A stretch of DNA of 64,000 bases from Caenimonas sedimenti (GCF_007833165.1 NZ_VOBQ01000006.1:124001-188000); one strand, 5' to 3'. Shown: positions 1 to 8,490, counted from the first letter of the stretch. Notes: a model not told the origin generated them from the letters alone. Made by a program: numbers and translations.

Positions 1-1
1 G

Positions 2-871
2 GGCGGCGGCTACGGCGAGCTCGACTGGCTGCGGCGCGAGTTCGCCCTGGCCACTGCCGCCGGGCCGCGCGAGCGCATCGGCTGCGGCTTCATCACCTGG
101 AAGCTGGCCGACGACGCCTCCGCGCTCGATTGGGTGCTGGAGCACCGCCCTGCGGCGGTGATGCTCTCGTTCGGCGACCCCGCGCCCTACGCGCAACGCA
201 TCCGCGCCGCCAAGGTCCCTCTCATCTGCCAGGTGCAGCGGCTGGAACAGGTGCCCATGTGCCTGGAAGCCGGCGCCCGGGTGATCGTGGCGCAAGGCAG
301 CGAAGCCGGCGGCCACGGCATGAACACGCTGCATGGCCGCGCGTCGATGGCTTTCGTGCCCGAACTCAGTGACTGGTTGCGCCAGCACGCGCCCGACACC
401 GTGCTGGTGGCCGCCGGTGGCATTGCCGATGGCCGCACCATGCTGGCCGCGCGGGTACTCGGCGCCGACGGAGTGCTCATGGGCTCGCGCTTCTGGGCCA
501 CGCAGGAATGCCTGGCCCCGGCGGCCGCCAAGGATGTCGCGGTGCAAGCCAGCGGCGACAGCACGGCCCGCAGCCCGGTCTTCGACATCCTGCGCCAGAA
601 GGACTGGCCCGCGCCGTACGACTTCCGCGTGATCCGCAACGACTTGCACCGCGCCTGGGAGGACCGCATCGGTGACCTGCGGCGGGCGCCTGAGCGGGTT
701 CGCGCGGACTTCGAAGCCGGCGTGCGCGCGCTCGACTACGCGCGTGCGAACGTCACCGTGGGCGAGGCGGTCGGCCTGATTGCCGACTACCCGCCGGCCG
801 AGCAACTCATCGCACGACTGAAAGACGACTATGAAGCACAGCTCCAACGCCTGGGCACCCTGGCACCGTAG
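2..871 (+). CDS. Nitronate monooxygenase (5' truncated by window edge)
   Basis: This is the C-terminal part of an FMN-dependent nitronate monooxygenase (2-nitropropane dioxygenase family), which oxidises alkyl nitronates to carbonyl compounds and nitrite. The open frame runs in from the left edge, so the true start lies outside; an internal ATG at 134 is not the start. Family signatures are visible: VIVAQGSEAGGH (the glycine-rich flavin-phosphate region), AAGGIADGR and GADGVLMGSRF, in the order expected for the TIM barrel. The stop overlaps the next gene by 41 bases, so the two are probably co-transcribed. The family is clear; the substrate is unknown, since many members have no assigned role beyond detoxification. 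Confidence 0.9.
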   Translation, partial: GGGYGELDWLRREFALATAAGPRERIGCGFITWKLADDASALDWVLEHRPAAVMLSFGDPAPYAQRIRAAKVPLICQVQRLEQVPMCLEAGARVIVAQGSEAGGHGMNTLHGRASMAFVPELSDWLRQHAPDTVLVAAGGIADGRTMLAARVLGADGVLMGSRFWATQECLAPAAAKDVAVQASGDSTARSPVFDILRQKDWPAPYDFRVIRNDLHRAWEDRIGDLRRAPERVRADFEAGVRALDYARANVTVGEAVGLIADYPPAEQLIARLKDDYEAQLQRLGTLAP

Positions 872-1295
872 CGCCACCCTCGGGGCCACCCTGGCCTTGC
901 TGCTCGCCGGCGGCGCGGCCACGGCGGCCACCACGCAGATCAAGGGAGCCGAGATCCTGGCACATGCCTGCGGCAAGGTCGGGGTGAAGCAGATGGGCCT
1001 GCTGAATCAGGGCAAGATGGACGAAGCCAACGCCCTGGTCACCCCCGAGCTGCGCCCCCAATGGGAAAAAGCGTCCGCGGCCGAGCGGGCCATGGTGGGC
1101 ACCATGGTCAAAGCCGTGTCGCCCACCGAGGCGGACTACTCGGCATCGATCAGGACGCATGGCGTGCTGACCATCGACGGGACCGCGGCAACGCTGAAGG
1201 TGGAGAAGAAGACCACCAGCGGCTCCGGCAGCAGCACGACGACCATGACGCAGAAGTTCCGGATCACCGGCGCGGATTGCCTAGTGGACCGCTAG
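831..1295 (+). CDS. Small secreted protein of unknown function
   Basis: A 154-residue protein I do not recognise. Residues about 12-32 form a hydrophobic, alanine-rich signal peptide (TLALLLAGGAATAA, probable cleavage after about residue 32), so it should be exported. The mature part is polar and has two cysteines, one near the start (AHACGKV) and one near the end (GADCLVDR), which could form a disulfide in the periplasm. A serine/threonine-rich run (TTSGSGSSTTTMT) separates two predicted strands. It begins inside the end of the nitronate monooxygenase gene in another frame, which suggests translational coupling. Function cannot be inferred. Confidence 0.7.
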   Translation: MKHSSNAWAPWHRSATLGATLALLLAGGAATAATTQIKGAEILAHACGKVGVKQMGLLNQGKMDEANALVTPELRPQWEKASAAERAMVGTMVKAVSPTEADYSASIRTHGVLTIDGTAATLKVEKKTTSGSGSSTTTMTQKFRITGADCLVDR

Positions 1296-1319
1296 CGGCT
1301 TCGGAGCAGCCGGGCCACA

Positions 1320-2906
1320 TCACCGCTCGGTGATGTAGTGCTGCATGGTCACCGTCTCGCCCTCGCGCAGGAACTCCCGCAGCCGCGCCTCCAGCTCCTG
1401 GTCAGCCAGCGTGGAGCGCGCCCGCTGGTGCAGGTAGTCGGCCCACGACGCGACGATGAAGCGCTCGACGAAACGCGACGAATCGCCCAGGTCGCGATAG
1501 AGCCGCCAGATGGTCGCGCCGTCGCGCCGGCGGGAGGCGCGCAGTTGGGCCGCCGCGTGGACGAACTCCTCGGCCTCGCCGTCACGGATGCGATAGCCGA
1601 GCTCCACGGCCACTGGCCCGTCGTCCGGATGCGGTTCATCCTTGATGAACAACTCCTCCCACACCGCGCCCGGCGTCACCTCGGGCGCGTCGCCCATGCG
1701 CAGTGGAAACGAGCGAGCCAGGAAAATGCCGCCGACCATGACCACCGCCGCCATCGACAAGGTGATGGGGACGCCCGCGACACCCGAAACCGCGCCCCAG
1801 AACGCCGAGCCGATGGCGAACGAGCCCAGCGCGCTCACCGTGTGCAGCGCCACCGCGCGCGAGCGCACCCAGGGCGGCGCGCTCGATTGCGTGGCCGTGT
1901 TGAAGGTGGCCATGACCGACATCCAGGCCGCTCCGCCAATGGCGAGCACCGTGAAGACGATGATCGGCAGGCGGACGAACGCCGCGACCAGCATGGCAGC
2001 GGCAAACAGCAGGCAGCCGATCGCCACCAGGCGCTCCAGGCCCAGGCGCGCACGCACCTTGCCCAGCACCAGGCCGGCTGCCACGGCGCCCGCCCCCAGG
2101 CAGCCCATGAGGAAGCCGAAGCCCGCGGCGCCCATCTGCAACTGCTGGGAAGCGATGGCGGGCAACAGCGCCCACAGCGCCGAGCCGGTGCCCGCATAGG
2201 CGATCGTGCGGAGCAACTGCGCCAGGATCATGGGTGAGTGCCGCGCGTAGCGCAGGCCGGCCACCGTGCCGCTCCACAGGCGCTCCACCGGCAGGCGCGA
2301 TTCGGCGTGCGGCTTCGGTGGCCAGCGGCGGATCACCTGCAGCATCACCACGGCCGCGGCCACGGCGATGGCGAAGACCCAGCCCGCGCCGGCCCACGCG
2401 AAGAGAAAGCCGGCGATCGATGGCCCGATCGCGCGGGCACTGTTCCAGGCGATCGACATCGCCGTGATGGCCTGCGGCATGTCTTCGCGCGGCACGGTGT
2501 CGGCCACGCTGGTGTTCCAGGCGGGCGACAGCAGCGCGGTGCAGCAACCGGCGCAGAACGTGAAGATCAGGAGCAAGGCGGGCCCGGCCCAGCCGGCGAA
2601 CGCCAGCGCCGCCAGCAGCACCGTGAAGCCGATCTGCACGCTGAGCGCCAGCACGATGAGTTTGCGGCGGTCCGTGGTGTCGGCCAGCACACCCGCCGGC
2701 AGTGCCAGCAGGAACATGGGCAGGAACACCGCCGTCTGCACCAGCGCGGCCAGGAACGACGAACCGGTGAGCTCGACCATCAGCCAGGACGCCGCCATCA
2801 CCTGCATGGCGTTGCCGGTGAAGTAGATGGCGCTGCCGGTCCAGAGCCCGCGGAACGCGGGCAGGCGCAGGGGGGACCAGAGGGAGTGGGAGGCGGTCGT
2901 GCTCAT
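1320..2906 (-). CDS. MFS exporter with C-terminal soluble domain (MFS_3 type)
   Basis: A 528-residue major facilitator of the EntS-like MFS_3 family. Residues about 15-400 carry the membrane bundle, with the MFS loop motif as ADTTDRRK. The last 100 residues or so are a soluble region (GYRIRDGEAEEFVHAAAQL onward) resembling the ABM/dimeric alpha-beta-barrel tail often fused to this family. It probably exports a small molecule such as a siderophore or drug. Its ATG overlaps the stop of the upstream PIN toxin gene (ATGA at 2903-2906), so it is probably translated from the toxin-antitoxin transcript, an unusual pairing. The substrate is unknown. Confidence 0.85.
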   Translation of the reverse strand: MSTTASHSLWSPLRLPAFRGLWTGSAIYFTGNAMQVMAASWLMVELTGSSFLAALVQTAVFLPMFLLALPAGVLADTTDRRKLIVLALSVQIGFTVLLAALAFAGWAGPALLLIFTFCAGCCTALLSPAWNTSVADTVPREDMPQAITAMSIAWNSARAIGPSIAGFLFAWAGAGWVFAIAVAAAVVMLQVIRRWPPKPHAESRLPVERLWSGTVAGLRYARHSPMILAQLLRTIAYAGTGSALWALLPAIASQQLQMGAAGFGFLMGCLGAGAVAAGLVLGKVRARLGLERLVAIGCLLFAAAMLVAAFVRLPIIVFTVLAIGGAAWMSVMATFNTATQSSAPPWVRSRAVALHTVSALGSFAIGSAFWGAVSGVAGVPITLSMAAVVMVGGIFLARSFPLRMGDAPEVTPGAVWEELFIKDEPHPDDGPVAVELGYRIRDGEAEEFVHAAAQLRASRRRDGATIWRLYRDLGDSSRFVERFIVASWADYLHQRARSTLADQELEARLREFLREGETVTMQHYITER

Positions 2907-3334
2907 GGTGTCGGCGCGTACTCCGCAAGGTACCGCGCGGGTTTCATGATTCGAACACCGTTCCAGGGATCCAGGGTGAGCAGGTCGAGGTCGCTGCTGA
3001 TGATCACCTGCGCCTCGGCCGCCGCGGCGAGTGCGAGGAACTTGTTGTCCTCGGCGTCGCGGCAGGCGGGGCGGAGCAGCGACTCTTCATCGACAGCCAC
3101 TTCCACAATGACCGCCGCTCGCGCGACGATGTCGAAGAATTCGCGACGCATGGCCATCGGCAGGTAAGCGTCGAACTTCGGGCGCCGAAGGACGCGCTGC
3201 AGTTCGTCGAGCGTGCGCGCGGAAGCCAGCAGCACGGCATTGGCCAGCGCATGATGCAACGCCGCGTGCGGCACCGAGCCCACCTGCAGCGCGGCGCCCA
3301 CAAGGCTGCTGGTATCGAACACGACGCGCTGCAC
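2903..3334 (-). CDS. PIN-domain toxin (VapC-like, PIN_3 family)
   Basis: A 143-residue PIN-domain protein, the likely ribonuclease toxin of a type II toxin-antitoxin pair. Acidic active-site residues are in place: Asp in VVFDTSSLV near the N-terminus, the DAEDNKFLALA helix in the C-terminal half, and Asp residues in ISSDLDLLTL near the end. The conserved RRPKF motif fits the putative-toxin PIN_3 subgroup. It starts 6 bases after the antitoxin stop, and its own stop overlaps the MFS start. The target RNA cannot be told from sequence. Confidence 0.85.
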   Translation of the reverse strand: MQRVVFDTSSLVGAALQVGSVPHAALHHALANAVLLASARTLDELQRVLRRPKFDAYLPMAMRREFFDIVARAAVIVEVAVDEESLLRPACRDAEDNKFLALAAAAEAQVIISSDLDLLTLDPWNGVRIMKPARYLAEYAPTP

Positions 3335-3340
3335 GCGCGG

Positions 3341-3616
3341 CTACCGGCTTTCCTTGACCAGGCGAGCGACGTCGTCTTCCGTGAGGGCTTGCGCCGCGGC
3401 CGTGGAGCTCTTTTGCGCACGGACCGACCAGGCCGCGAACTCGGCCACGGCCTTGCTGCGCTTGACGCGGGCATCCATCAGCTCGCTCATGTCCTGCGGA
3501 GACACGATGAAGGCGGCCGGCCTCCCGTGGCGGGTGACCACCACCGGCTCGCGTTGCGCCTGGTCGAGCAACTTGCCGAAGCTGTTCTGCGCTTCAACGG
3601 AAGTGACGGTGATCAT
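3341..3616 (-). CDS. Phd/YefM-family antitoxin
   Basis: A 91-residue antitoxin of the Phd/YefM type. The N-terminal DNA-binding fold is recognisable from VTSVEAQNSFGKLLDQAQ followed by EPVVVTRHGRPAAFIVSPQD, the usual Phd signature. The C-terminal tail (about residues 55-91) is charged and probably folds on the PIN toxin encoded 6 bases downstream. AGGAG lies just upstream of the ATG (about 3625-3629 on the minus strand). Such proteins normally repress their own operon; a TATACT -10 element inside an imperfect palindrome lies just upstream. Confidence 0.88.
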   Translation of the reverse strand: MITVTSVEAQNSFGKLLDQAQREPVVVTRHGRPAAFIVSPQDMSELMDARVKRSKAVAEFAAWSVRAQKSSTAAAQALTEDDVARLVKESR

Positions 3617-3637
3617 GGCGGGCGGCTCCTGAAAATA

Positions 3638-3667
3638 GCTACTTTGTACAGTATAGCCAGACTGGCT
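3638..3667 (-). promoter_or_regulatory. Candidate promoter/operator of the toxin-antitoxin-MFS operon
   Basis: On the minus strand TATACT (3650-3655) is a good -10 hexamer for the antitoxin gene; the -35 is weak. It sits inside an imperfect palindrome at 3638-3657 centred on TGTACA, immediately followed by the perfect inverted repeat AGCCAG-A-CTGGCT at 3655-3667. Overlap with the -10 fits autorepression by the Phd-type antitoxin. This is inference from position and symmetry. Confidence 0.45.
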
Positions 3668-3724
3668 GTTTTGGCGTCACCGGCCTGCCAAGCTCGCTAA
3701 AGTACGACCCATGAAGGAGCCCTC

Positions 3725-4069
3725 ATGATTCAAAGATTCGACGTCGGTCCCCGCCTGTCCGAGATGGCCGTCCACAACGGCACGGCCTATCTGGCGGGCC
3801 AGGTCCCCAACGATGCCTCGCTCGACATTCGCGGCCAGACCCGCGAGGTGCTGGCGGCCATCGATGCCTTGCTCGCCCGCGCCGGCACGGACAAGTCGAA
3901 GATCCTGATGACGCAAATCTTCCTGACCGATCTGGCGGATTTCGAGGGCATGAACGAGGTGTGGGACGCCTGGGTGACCCCAGGCCACACGCCACCGCGC
4001 GCCACGGTGCAGGCCCGGTTGGCCAGGCCGGGCTGGCGGATCGAGGTTGTCGTCACCGCCGCCTGCTGA
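3725..4069 (+). CDS. RidA-family enamine/imine deaminase (short form)
   Basis: A 114-residue RidA/YjgF family protein. RidA proteins hydrolyse reactive enamine/imine intermediates such as 2-aminoacrylate released by PLP enzymes. Visible family features are YLAGQVP early on, the helix GQTREVLAAIDALLARAGTDKSKIL, and PPRATVQARLARPGWRIEVVVTAA near the end. The Arg of RATVQ is the usual carboxylate-binding residue. AAGGAG lies 8-10 bases before the ATG. It diverges from the toxin-antitoxin operon. A second, longer RidA lies at 23949. The specific substrate is unknown. Confidence 0.88.
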   Translation: MIQRFDVGPRLSEMAVHNGTAYLAGQVPNDASLDIRGQTREVLAAIDALLARAGTDKSKILMTQIFLTDLADFEGMNEVWDAWVTPGHTPPRATVQARLARPGWRIEVVVTAAC

Positions 4070-4094
4070 GACAGGCAACCTGACTTTGTGCTGG

Positions 4095-4230
4095 GGGCTT
4101 GACCCGCAATCCATGGTGGCCTCGCACTGCCTCGTCTTGTGCCGCATGGATCCCGGATCAAGTCCGGGATGACAGATCCTTTGTAATTGCGGGCTTGACC
4201 CGCAATCCATGGTGGCGTGGCACTGCCTCG
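4095..4230. repeat. Cluster of palindromic intergenic repeats
   Basis: Convergent intergenic region holding a direct repeat of about 40 bases (4095-4134 and 4191-4230, differing at about three positions in the middle) and two hairpins. One is TTGCGGG-CTTGA-CCCGCAA at 4187-4205. The other is TCCCGGA-TCAAG-TCCGGGA at 4151-4169, flanked by ATGGA and TGACA. The same flanks (TGTCAT and ATCCAT in one orientation) recur at 8272-8300 and 14793-14822, so this is a REP-like family. Besides being repeats, these could act as transcription end points between ridA and the convergent gene. Confidence 0.75.
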
Positions 4231-4242
4231 TCCAGCGAGGCC

Positions 4243-4665
4243 CTACAGCTTCAGCTTGGTCAACGACCAGGCCAAGGTGCCCAGCTGCACCACATTGAGC
4301 AACATCCCACCGATGTGCAGCAGGCGAAACCGCAGGATGCCGACCCGGTCGGTCGCGGTCATCGTGGCGCGCAGGGCGTCCATGCGCGGAATGATGAACC
4401 AGCGGCGCAGCGAGAACGCCAGGGCCGCGATGCAGCCCGTGCCGATGGCGAAGCCCGGCATGCCCGCCCACACGTAGGCCAGCGACGCCGCAAAGCCCGT
4501 GAACGTGGCGGCGAGGTAGTAGACGTTGAACAGGCCGCGGATGAAGCGAGCGTCCAGCGGGGTATCGTGATTGAGGACCAGCAGCGGCAGCGATCCGAGC
4601 GCGAAAAAACCCATCCACACCATCAGCAGCACGGTCGCCAGCAGCGAAAGCGCGATCGCTGTCAT
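4243..4665 (-). CDS. Small integral membrane protein of unknown function
   Basis: A 140-residue protein with four predicted membrane helices: about residues 2-24, 44-66, 68-86 and 112-134. Between helices 3 and 4 lies a basic loop (RRWFIIPRMDALRATMTATDR). It resembles small four-helix membrane proteins of the DUF4149 kind in size and layout, but I cannot assign a family with confidence. It is transcribed toward the repeat cluster and diverges from the PhoD phosphatase gene. No catalytic motif is visible. Confidence 0.72.
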   Translation of the reverse strand: MTAIALSLLATVLLMVWMGFFALGSLPLLVLNHDTPLDARFIRGLFNVYYLAATFTGFAASLAYVWAGMPGFAIGTGCIAALAFSLRRWFIIPRMDALRATMTATDRVGILRFRLLHIGGMLLNVVQLGTLAWSLTKLKL

Positions 4666-4746
4666 ATTCTTGTGTCTCCTCGGCGGGCATGCTGCGCGGC
4701 CGACCTTTCACCAGATTGACGGAGCAGCCCGATCCTAGAATGCCCC

Positions 4747-6351
4747 ATGCAACGCCGCGCGCTCTTTCGCCTGGCCGCCGCGGCGGCTGCAGCAACGTCG
4801 TTGCCATCCTGGAGCCAGCCGGCGGCGCTCCGGCAGCGCGACTTGTTCCCCCTGGGCGTCGCCAGCGGCTCGCCCTCCCCGGACGGCTTCGTGCTCTGGA
4901 CCCGGCTGCTCGAGCGGCCGGTGCCCGGCACGGTGCCGGCGGACTCACCGCGGTCGGCGTTGCCCGACGCAATGACCGTCCACTGGGAAGTCGCCGAGGA
5001 CGAGCATTTCCGCCGCATCGTTGCCAAGGGGACAGCGCCGGCTTTGGCCGCCCTGGGGCACGCCGTCCACGTCGAAGTGTCGGCACTGAAGCCGGGCCAC
5101 TGGTACTTCTACCGCTTCATGCACGGTGACGCCACCACCCGCATCGCACGCACCCGCACGGCCCCGCCTGCGGATGCGATGCCGGCCAAGACGCGTTTCG
5201 CGTTCGCCTCCTGCCAGCGCTGGGAGCAAGGCCACTACGCGGCCTACCGCCACATGCTCGATGAAGACCTGGACCTGGTCGTGTTCCTGGGCGACTACAT
5301 CTACGAGTACGCGATGCCGATCCGGCCACCGGCTTCTCCACTCGTGCGGACCCACACGCTGCCCGCAGCCAGCACGCTCGGCGACTACCGCGACCGCTAC
5401 GCCCTGTACCGCACCGACCCGCAGCTGCAGGCCGCGCATCGCGCCTTCCCCTGGCTCGTCACCTGGGACGACCACGAGGTGCAGAACGACTACGCAGCCC
5501 TGGCGGGCGCGGGCGCGGATGACGCCTTCCTGCAGCAACGCAACGCCGCCTACCAGGCCTTCTACGAGAACATGCCGCTGCGCGCGTCCGTGCTCGCGCG
5601 CGGACTCGAAGGACTGGGCACGCAGGAGTCCGTCCGCATCCACGACCGGCATGCGTGGGGCCGGCTGCTGCGCTTCCACGTGCTGGACACGCGGCAGTAC
5701 CGCGACCGGCAGGCGTGCCGCCCGCAAGGCACCGATGCACGCGGCGCCCTCTCAGCGACTCAGTGCCCCGAGCTGATGGAACCGGCGCGTTCGCTGCTTG
5801 GCGCACCCCAGGAGCGCTGGCTCGGACAGGGGTTGGCGCAGGACGCCACCATCGGCGCGCGCTGGAGCGTCATCGCACAGCAGACCATCTTCTCGCGCCG
5901 GAACTACGCCCCGCTGCCGCAGGAGAGCTACCACGGCGACGCCTGGGACGGCTACCCGGCCGGGCGCCAGCGTCTGCTCGACGCGATCCGTGGCGCGGGG
6001 CCGCGCAACACGGTCTTCATCGGCGGCGACATCCACCAGAACTACGTGAGCCGCGTGCTGGCTGATTTCTACAAACCGCAGTCCGCCGTCATCGCCAGCG
6101 AGTTCTGCGGGACGTCGATCTCGTCGGTCAGCAACGTCTCCCCGGCCCAGACACAGAGGATCGTGGGTAATAACCCGCACCTCCTGCTGGCGCGGGCGGA
6201 CAAGCGCGGCTACGCGGTGGCGGAGGTCACGCCCACACGTTGGACCACGACACTGCGGGTGGTCGACGATGCCGCGCGGGCTGACGCAGCGATCTCGACA
6301 CAAGCGCGCTTCGTGGTGGAAGACAGGGTACCAGGGCCGCAGCCTTCATAG
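4747..6351 (+). CDS. phoD: PhoD-like alkaline phosphatase/phosphodiesterase, Tat-type leader
   Basis: A 534-residue PhoD-family metallophosphatase that hydrolyses phosphate mono- and diesters outside the cytoplasm. The N-terminus (MQRRALFRLAAAAAAATS) is a twin-arginine-type leader. An N-terminal beta domain (SPSPDGFVLWTRL) precedes the metal site: FASCQRWEQGHYAAY, LGDYIYEY, LVTWDDHEVQNDYA, LDTRQYRDRQACR and FIGGDIHQN carry the Asp, Tyr, Asn and His ligands of the Fe-Ca centre. The length is usual for the family. No Pho box was identified. Family confidence is high; the natural substrate is not known. Confidence 0.92.
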   Translation: MQRRALFRLAAAAAAATSLPSWSQPAALRQRDLFPLGVASGSPSPDGFVLWTRLLERPVPGTVPADSPRSALPDAMTVHWEVAEDEHFRRIVAKGTAPALAALGHAVHVEVSALKPGHWYFYRFMHGDATTRIARTRTAPPADAMPAKTRFAFASCQRWEQGHYAAYRHMLDEDLDLVVFLGDYIYEYAMPIRPPASPLVRTHTLPAASTLGDYRDRYALYRTDPQLQAAHRAFPWLVTWDDHEVQNDYAALAGAGADDAFLQQRNAAYQAFYENMPLRASVLARGLEGLGTQESVRIHDRHAWGRLLRFHVLDTRQYRDRQACRPQGTDARGALSATQCPELMEPARSLLGAPQERWLGQGLAQDATIGARWSVIAQQTIFSRRNYAPLPQESYHGDAWDGYPAGRQRLLDAIRGAGPRNTVFIGGDIHQNYVSRVLADFYKPQSAVIASEFCGTSISSVSNVSPAQTQRIVGNNPHLLLARADKRGYAVAEVTPTRWTTTLRVVDDAARADAAISTQARFVVEDRVPGPQPS

Positions 6352-6369
6352 CGGCGGCCACGCGCCAGG

Positions 6370-7245
6370 TCAGGCCTCCCGCAGCCGTGCCTTCGCCAGC
6401 TCGATGAACTCCCGCGTCTTGGCGGGCGGCTCGCGCCCGCCGGGCCAGGCGGCGTAGAGGGTGACCTGCGGCAACTTGACCGTGGACAGCACGCGCACCA
6501 AGCGGCCGGCCGCGACCTCCACCTCCAGCACGAATTGCGGTGCCCCGAAGATGCCCGCATCGGCCAGCGCCAGGGCGCGCCCGCCGGTGGTGCTGGACGT
6601 GCTCAGAGAACGCTGCACGCGCACCGACTGCTTGCCGTCCCGCGCGCGCAGGGTCCAGGGTGTGGGGATGGGCGTGAATGCGATCCACGAATGCGAAGCC
6701 AGGTCGGCCAGCCGCCGCGGCGTGCCGCGCTCGGCCAGGTAGCGCGGCGAAGCGGCGCACCAGATGTCGAAAGTTGCGAGGTGCGCGGCCATCAAGCTCG
6801 AATCGCGCCGGCCGGTCGTGCGCAGGCTCAAGTCCAGGCCTTCACCCACCAAGTCGAGCAACCTGTCGCTGGGGCGGTACTCGACCTGCATGCCTGGATG
6901 CAGCCGCACGTATTCGGCGATCACCGGCGCGACCCAGCTCGCCATCTCTTCCGCCGAGGTGAGGCGCAACACCCCCGTCAGCTGGGCGGCCTGCCGCCGC
7001 GTGCGTTCGGCCAGGCCCTGCGCCTGGTGCAGCAAGGCCCTGCCCTCCTCGAGCAGCGCGGCGCCAGCGTCCGTGAGCGTGAGGCTGCGTGTGGAGCGCA
7101 GCAGCAGTTGCACGCCCAGTTCGCGCTCCAGCGTGGCCACCTGCTGGCTCGCCGCGGACTTGGTGATGGCCAGATGCTCCGCGGCACGCGTGAAGCTGCC
7201 CGTGGTGCACACGGTGACGTAGATCTCCAGCCGCATCAGGTTCAT
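6370..7245 (-). CDS. LysR-family transcriptional regulator
   Basis: A 291-residue LysR-type regulator. Residues about 1-60 are the winged helix-turn-helix (TGSFTRAAEHLAITKSAASQ, then LERELGVQLLLR), and about 90-291 the substrate-binding regulatory fold. The frame stays open far upstream, but the HTH fixes the start at the ATG at 7245 (MNLMRLEIY); a second ATG is three codons in. It is divergent from an NmrA-type NAD(P)-binding protein, the classic layout for a LysR gene and its target. An inverted repeat touches the start codon. The effector is unknown. Confidence 0.9.
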   Translation of the reverse strand: MNLMRLEIYVTVCTTGSFTRAAEHLAITKSAASQQVATLERELGVQLLLRSTRSLTLTDAGAALLEEGRALLHQAQGLAERTRRQAAQLTGVLRLTSAEEMASWVAPVIAEYVRLHPGMQVEYRPSDRLLDLVGEGLDLSLRTTGRRDSSLMAAHLATFDIWCAASPRYLAERGTPRRLADLASHSWIAFTPIPTPWTLRARDGKQSVRVQRSLSTSSTTGGRALALADAGIFGAPQFVLEVEVAAGRLVRVLSTVKLPQVTLYAAWPGGREPPAKTREFIELAKARLREA

Positions 7246-7266
7246 TTGTCCAGTATCCCTGAACAA
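7246..7266. promoter_or_regulatory. Candidate LysR operator (T-N11-A palindrome)
   Basis: TTGTCCAG-N5-CTGAACAA is an inverted repeat (7 of 8 positions) immediately upstream of the lysR start in the intergenic space shared with the divergent NmrA-type gene. LysR-type regulators typically bind such T-N11-A palindromes and repress their own gene. Binding is inferred. Confidence 0.5.
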
Positions 7267-7353
7267 TGGATTCCTGAAAAGTCTCTTTTTCCGGACGATG
7301 GATGCGAGCACGATGCAGGCTCTCAACCACCTCGTCCCTCGAAAGGAACCACC

Positions 7354-8244
7354 ATGTTCGTCCTGCTCGGCTCCAACGGCCAGATCACTTCCAAGCTCGC
7401 CCGCCTGTTGCTGGCCGCCGGCCACCCCGTGCGCGTCGTGGGGCGGAATGCGGCTGCGCTCGCCCCTCTCGCTAGTGCGGGCGCCGAAATCGCCGCTGGC
7501 GACCCGGCCGATGCGGCCTTCCTGGCCCGCGCCTTCGCCGGCGCCACGGCCGTCTACACGATGATCCCGCCCTGCTACGCCGAGCCCGACATGCGCGCGG
7601 CCCAGGACCGGATCGGCACCGCCATCGCCAGCGCGCTGCGCCAGGCGCGCGTGCCGCGTGTGGTGAACCTCTCCAGCATCGGCGCGGAGCTTTCGCAGGG
7701 CACCGGACCCATCGAGGCGCTGCACGCGCAGGAGCAGCGGCTGGATGCGATCCCGGGCCTCGACCTCTTGCACCTGCGGCCCGGCTCGTTCATGGAAAAC
7801 CTGCTGCCTGGGGCAGCCGTGGTGGCCGCGGCTGGCGTGCTGCCCGGCATGGAGGCGCCGGATGCGGCGATCCCGATGGTGGCCACGCGCGACATCGCGG
7901 CCGTTGCGGCGCGCGAGCTGACCGCGCCGCAACACCGCGGCATCCTGCTGCTGCATGCGCCGCGGCACATCACGATGCGTGAAGCGGCCGCGGCCCTGGG
8001 GGCTGCCATTCGTCAGCCGGGGCTGCCCTACGTCCAAGCGGCGCCCGCGGAGGCGAAGGCGGAGCTGCAGGCCGTGGGGTTCTCGGCCAATGCGGCCGAT
8101 CAGTTGGAGACGCTGGCCGGCTGGCTGTCGACGTCGCCGCTGGCGTCCGTGGCGGCAGGCCCCGTCGCTATCCAGCAGACGACGATCGAACAATTCGCCC
8201 GCGACGAATTCGCGCCGGCGTATGCGCAGGCCAAGGCTGCCTGA
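7354..8244 (+). CDS. NmrA-family NAD(P)-binding protein (atypical SDR)
   Basis: A 296-residue Rossmann-fold protein of the NmrA/atypical short-chain dehydrogenase type. The N-terminal nucleotide site reads MFVLLGSNGQITSKLARLLL (the GxxGxxG region, first Gly replaced by Ser), and RVVGRN supplies the position expected to contact the adenosine ribose. VVNLSSIGAELSQGTG is the usual fourth-strand region. The catalytic YxxxK is absent, as is common in NmrA-like redox sensors and quinone reductases. AAAGGAA lies just upstream of the ATG. It is divergent from, and probably controlled by, the LysR regulator. Confidence 0.85.
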   Translation: MFVLLGSNGQITSKLARLLLAAGHPVRVVGRNAAALAPLASAGAEIAAGDPADAAFLARAFAGATAVYTMIPPCYAEPDMRAAQDRIGTAIASALRQARVPRVVNLSSIGAELSQGTGPIEALHAQEQRLDAIPGLDLLHLRPGSFMENLLPGAAVVAAAGVLPGMEAPDAAIPMVATRDIAAVAARELTAPQHRGILLLHAPRHITMREAAAALGAAIRQPGLPYVQAAPAEAKAELQAVGFSANAADQLETLAGWLSTSPLASVAAGPVAIQQTTIEQFARDEFAPAYAQAKAA

Positions 8245-8271
8245 AATTGGACCTGGCCCGGTGTCCTCGTC

Positions 8272-8300
8272 TGTCATTGCGGACTCGACTCGCAATCCAT
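8272..8300. repeat. Palindromic intergenic repeat, copy of the 4.1 kb family
   Basis: TGTCAT and ATCCAT flanks enclose TTGCGGA-CTCGA-CTCGCAA, an imperfect hairpin matching the element at 4182-4210 in length, loop position and flanks. It lies just downstream of the NmrA-type gene. Confidence 0.65.
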
Positions 8301-8315
8301 CGAGGCGCTGTGCAA

Positions 8316-8420
8316 CGCATCACAAACGCCAACAGCGAATTCGCCGAGCGCCTGGGCATCCCCCACCGTCAGCCGCCTGTGCCACACCCTGCAGGCGCTG
8401 GGGCCGCGGAAGCTGCTGTT
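8316..8420 (+). pseudogene. Decayed IclR-type helix-turn-helix fragment
   Basis: In one frame the sequence encodes ITNANSEFAERLGI, and after a one-base shift at the run of cytosines (8360-8364) the next frame encodes SPTVSRLCHTLQALG. Joined, these read like the winged HTH of an IclR-family regulator (helix ELAERTG-like, then the recognition helix PTVSRL..TL..LG). No start, ligand-binding domain or continuation is present, so this is a remnant. The assignment rests on my reading of the motif. Confidence 0.45.
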
Positions 8421-8490
8421 CAATTGTTCATTGCCGAACGCAGGCTGCATCCAGCGGCATTGCGCGCTGACTGTCGACAATGTTCGATCT

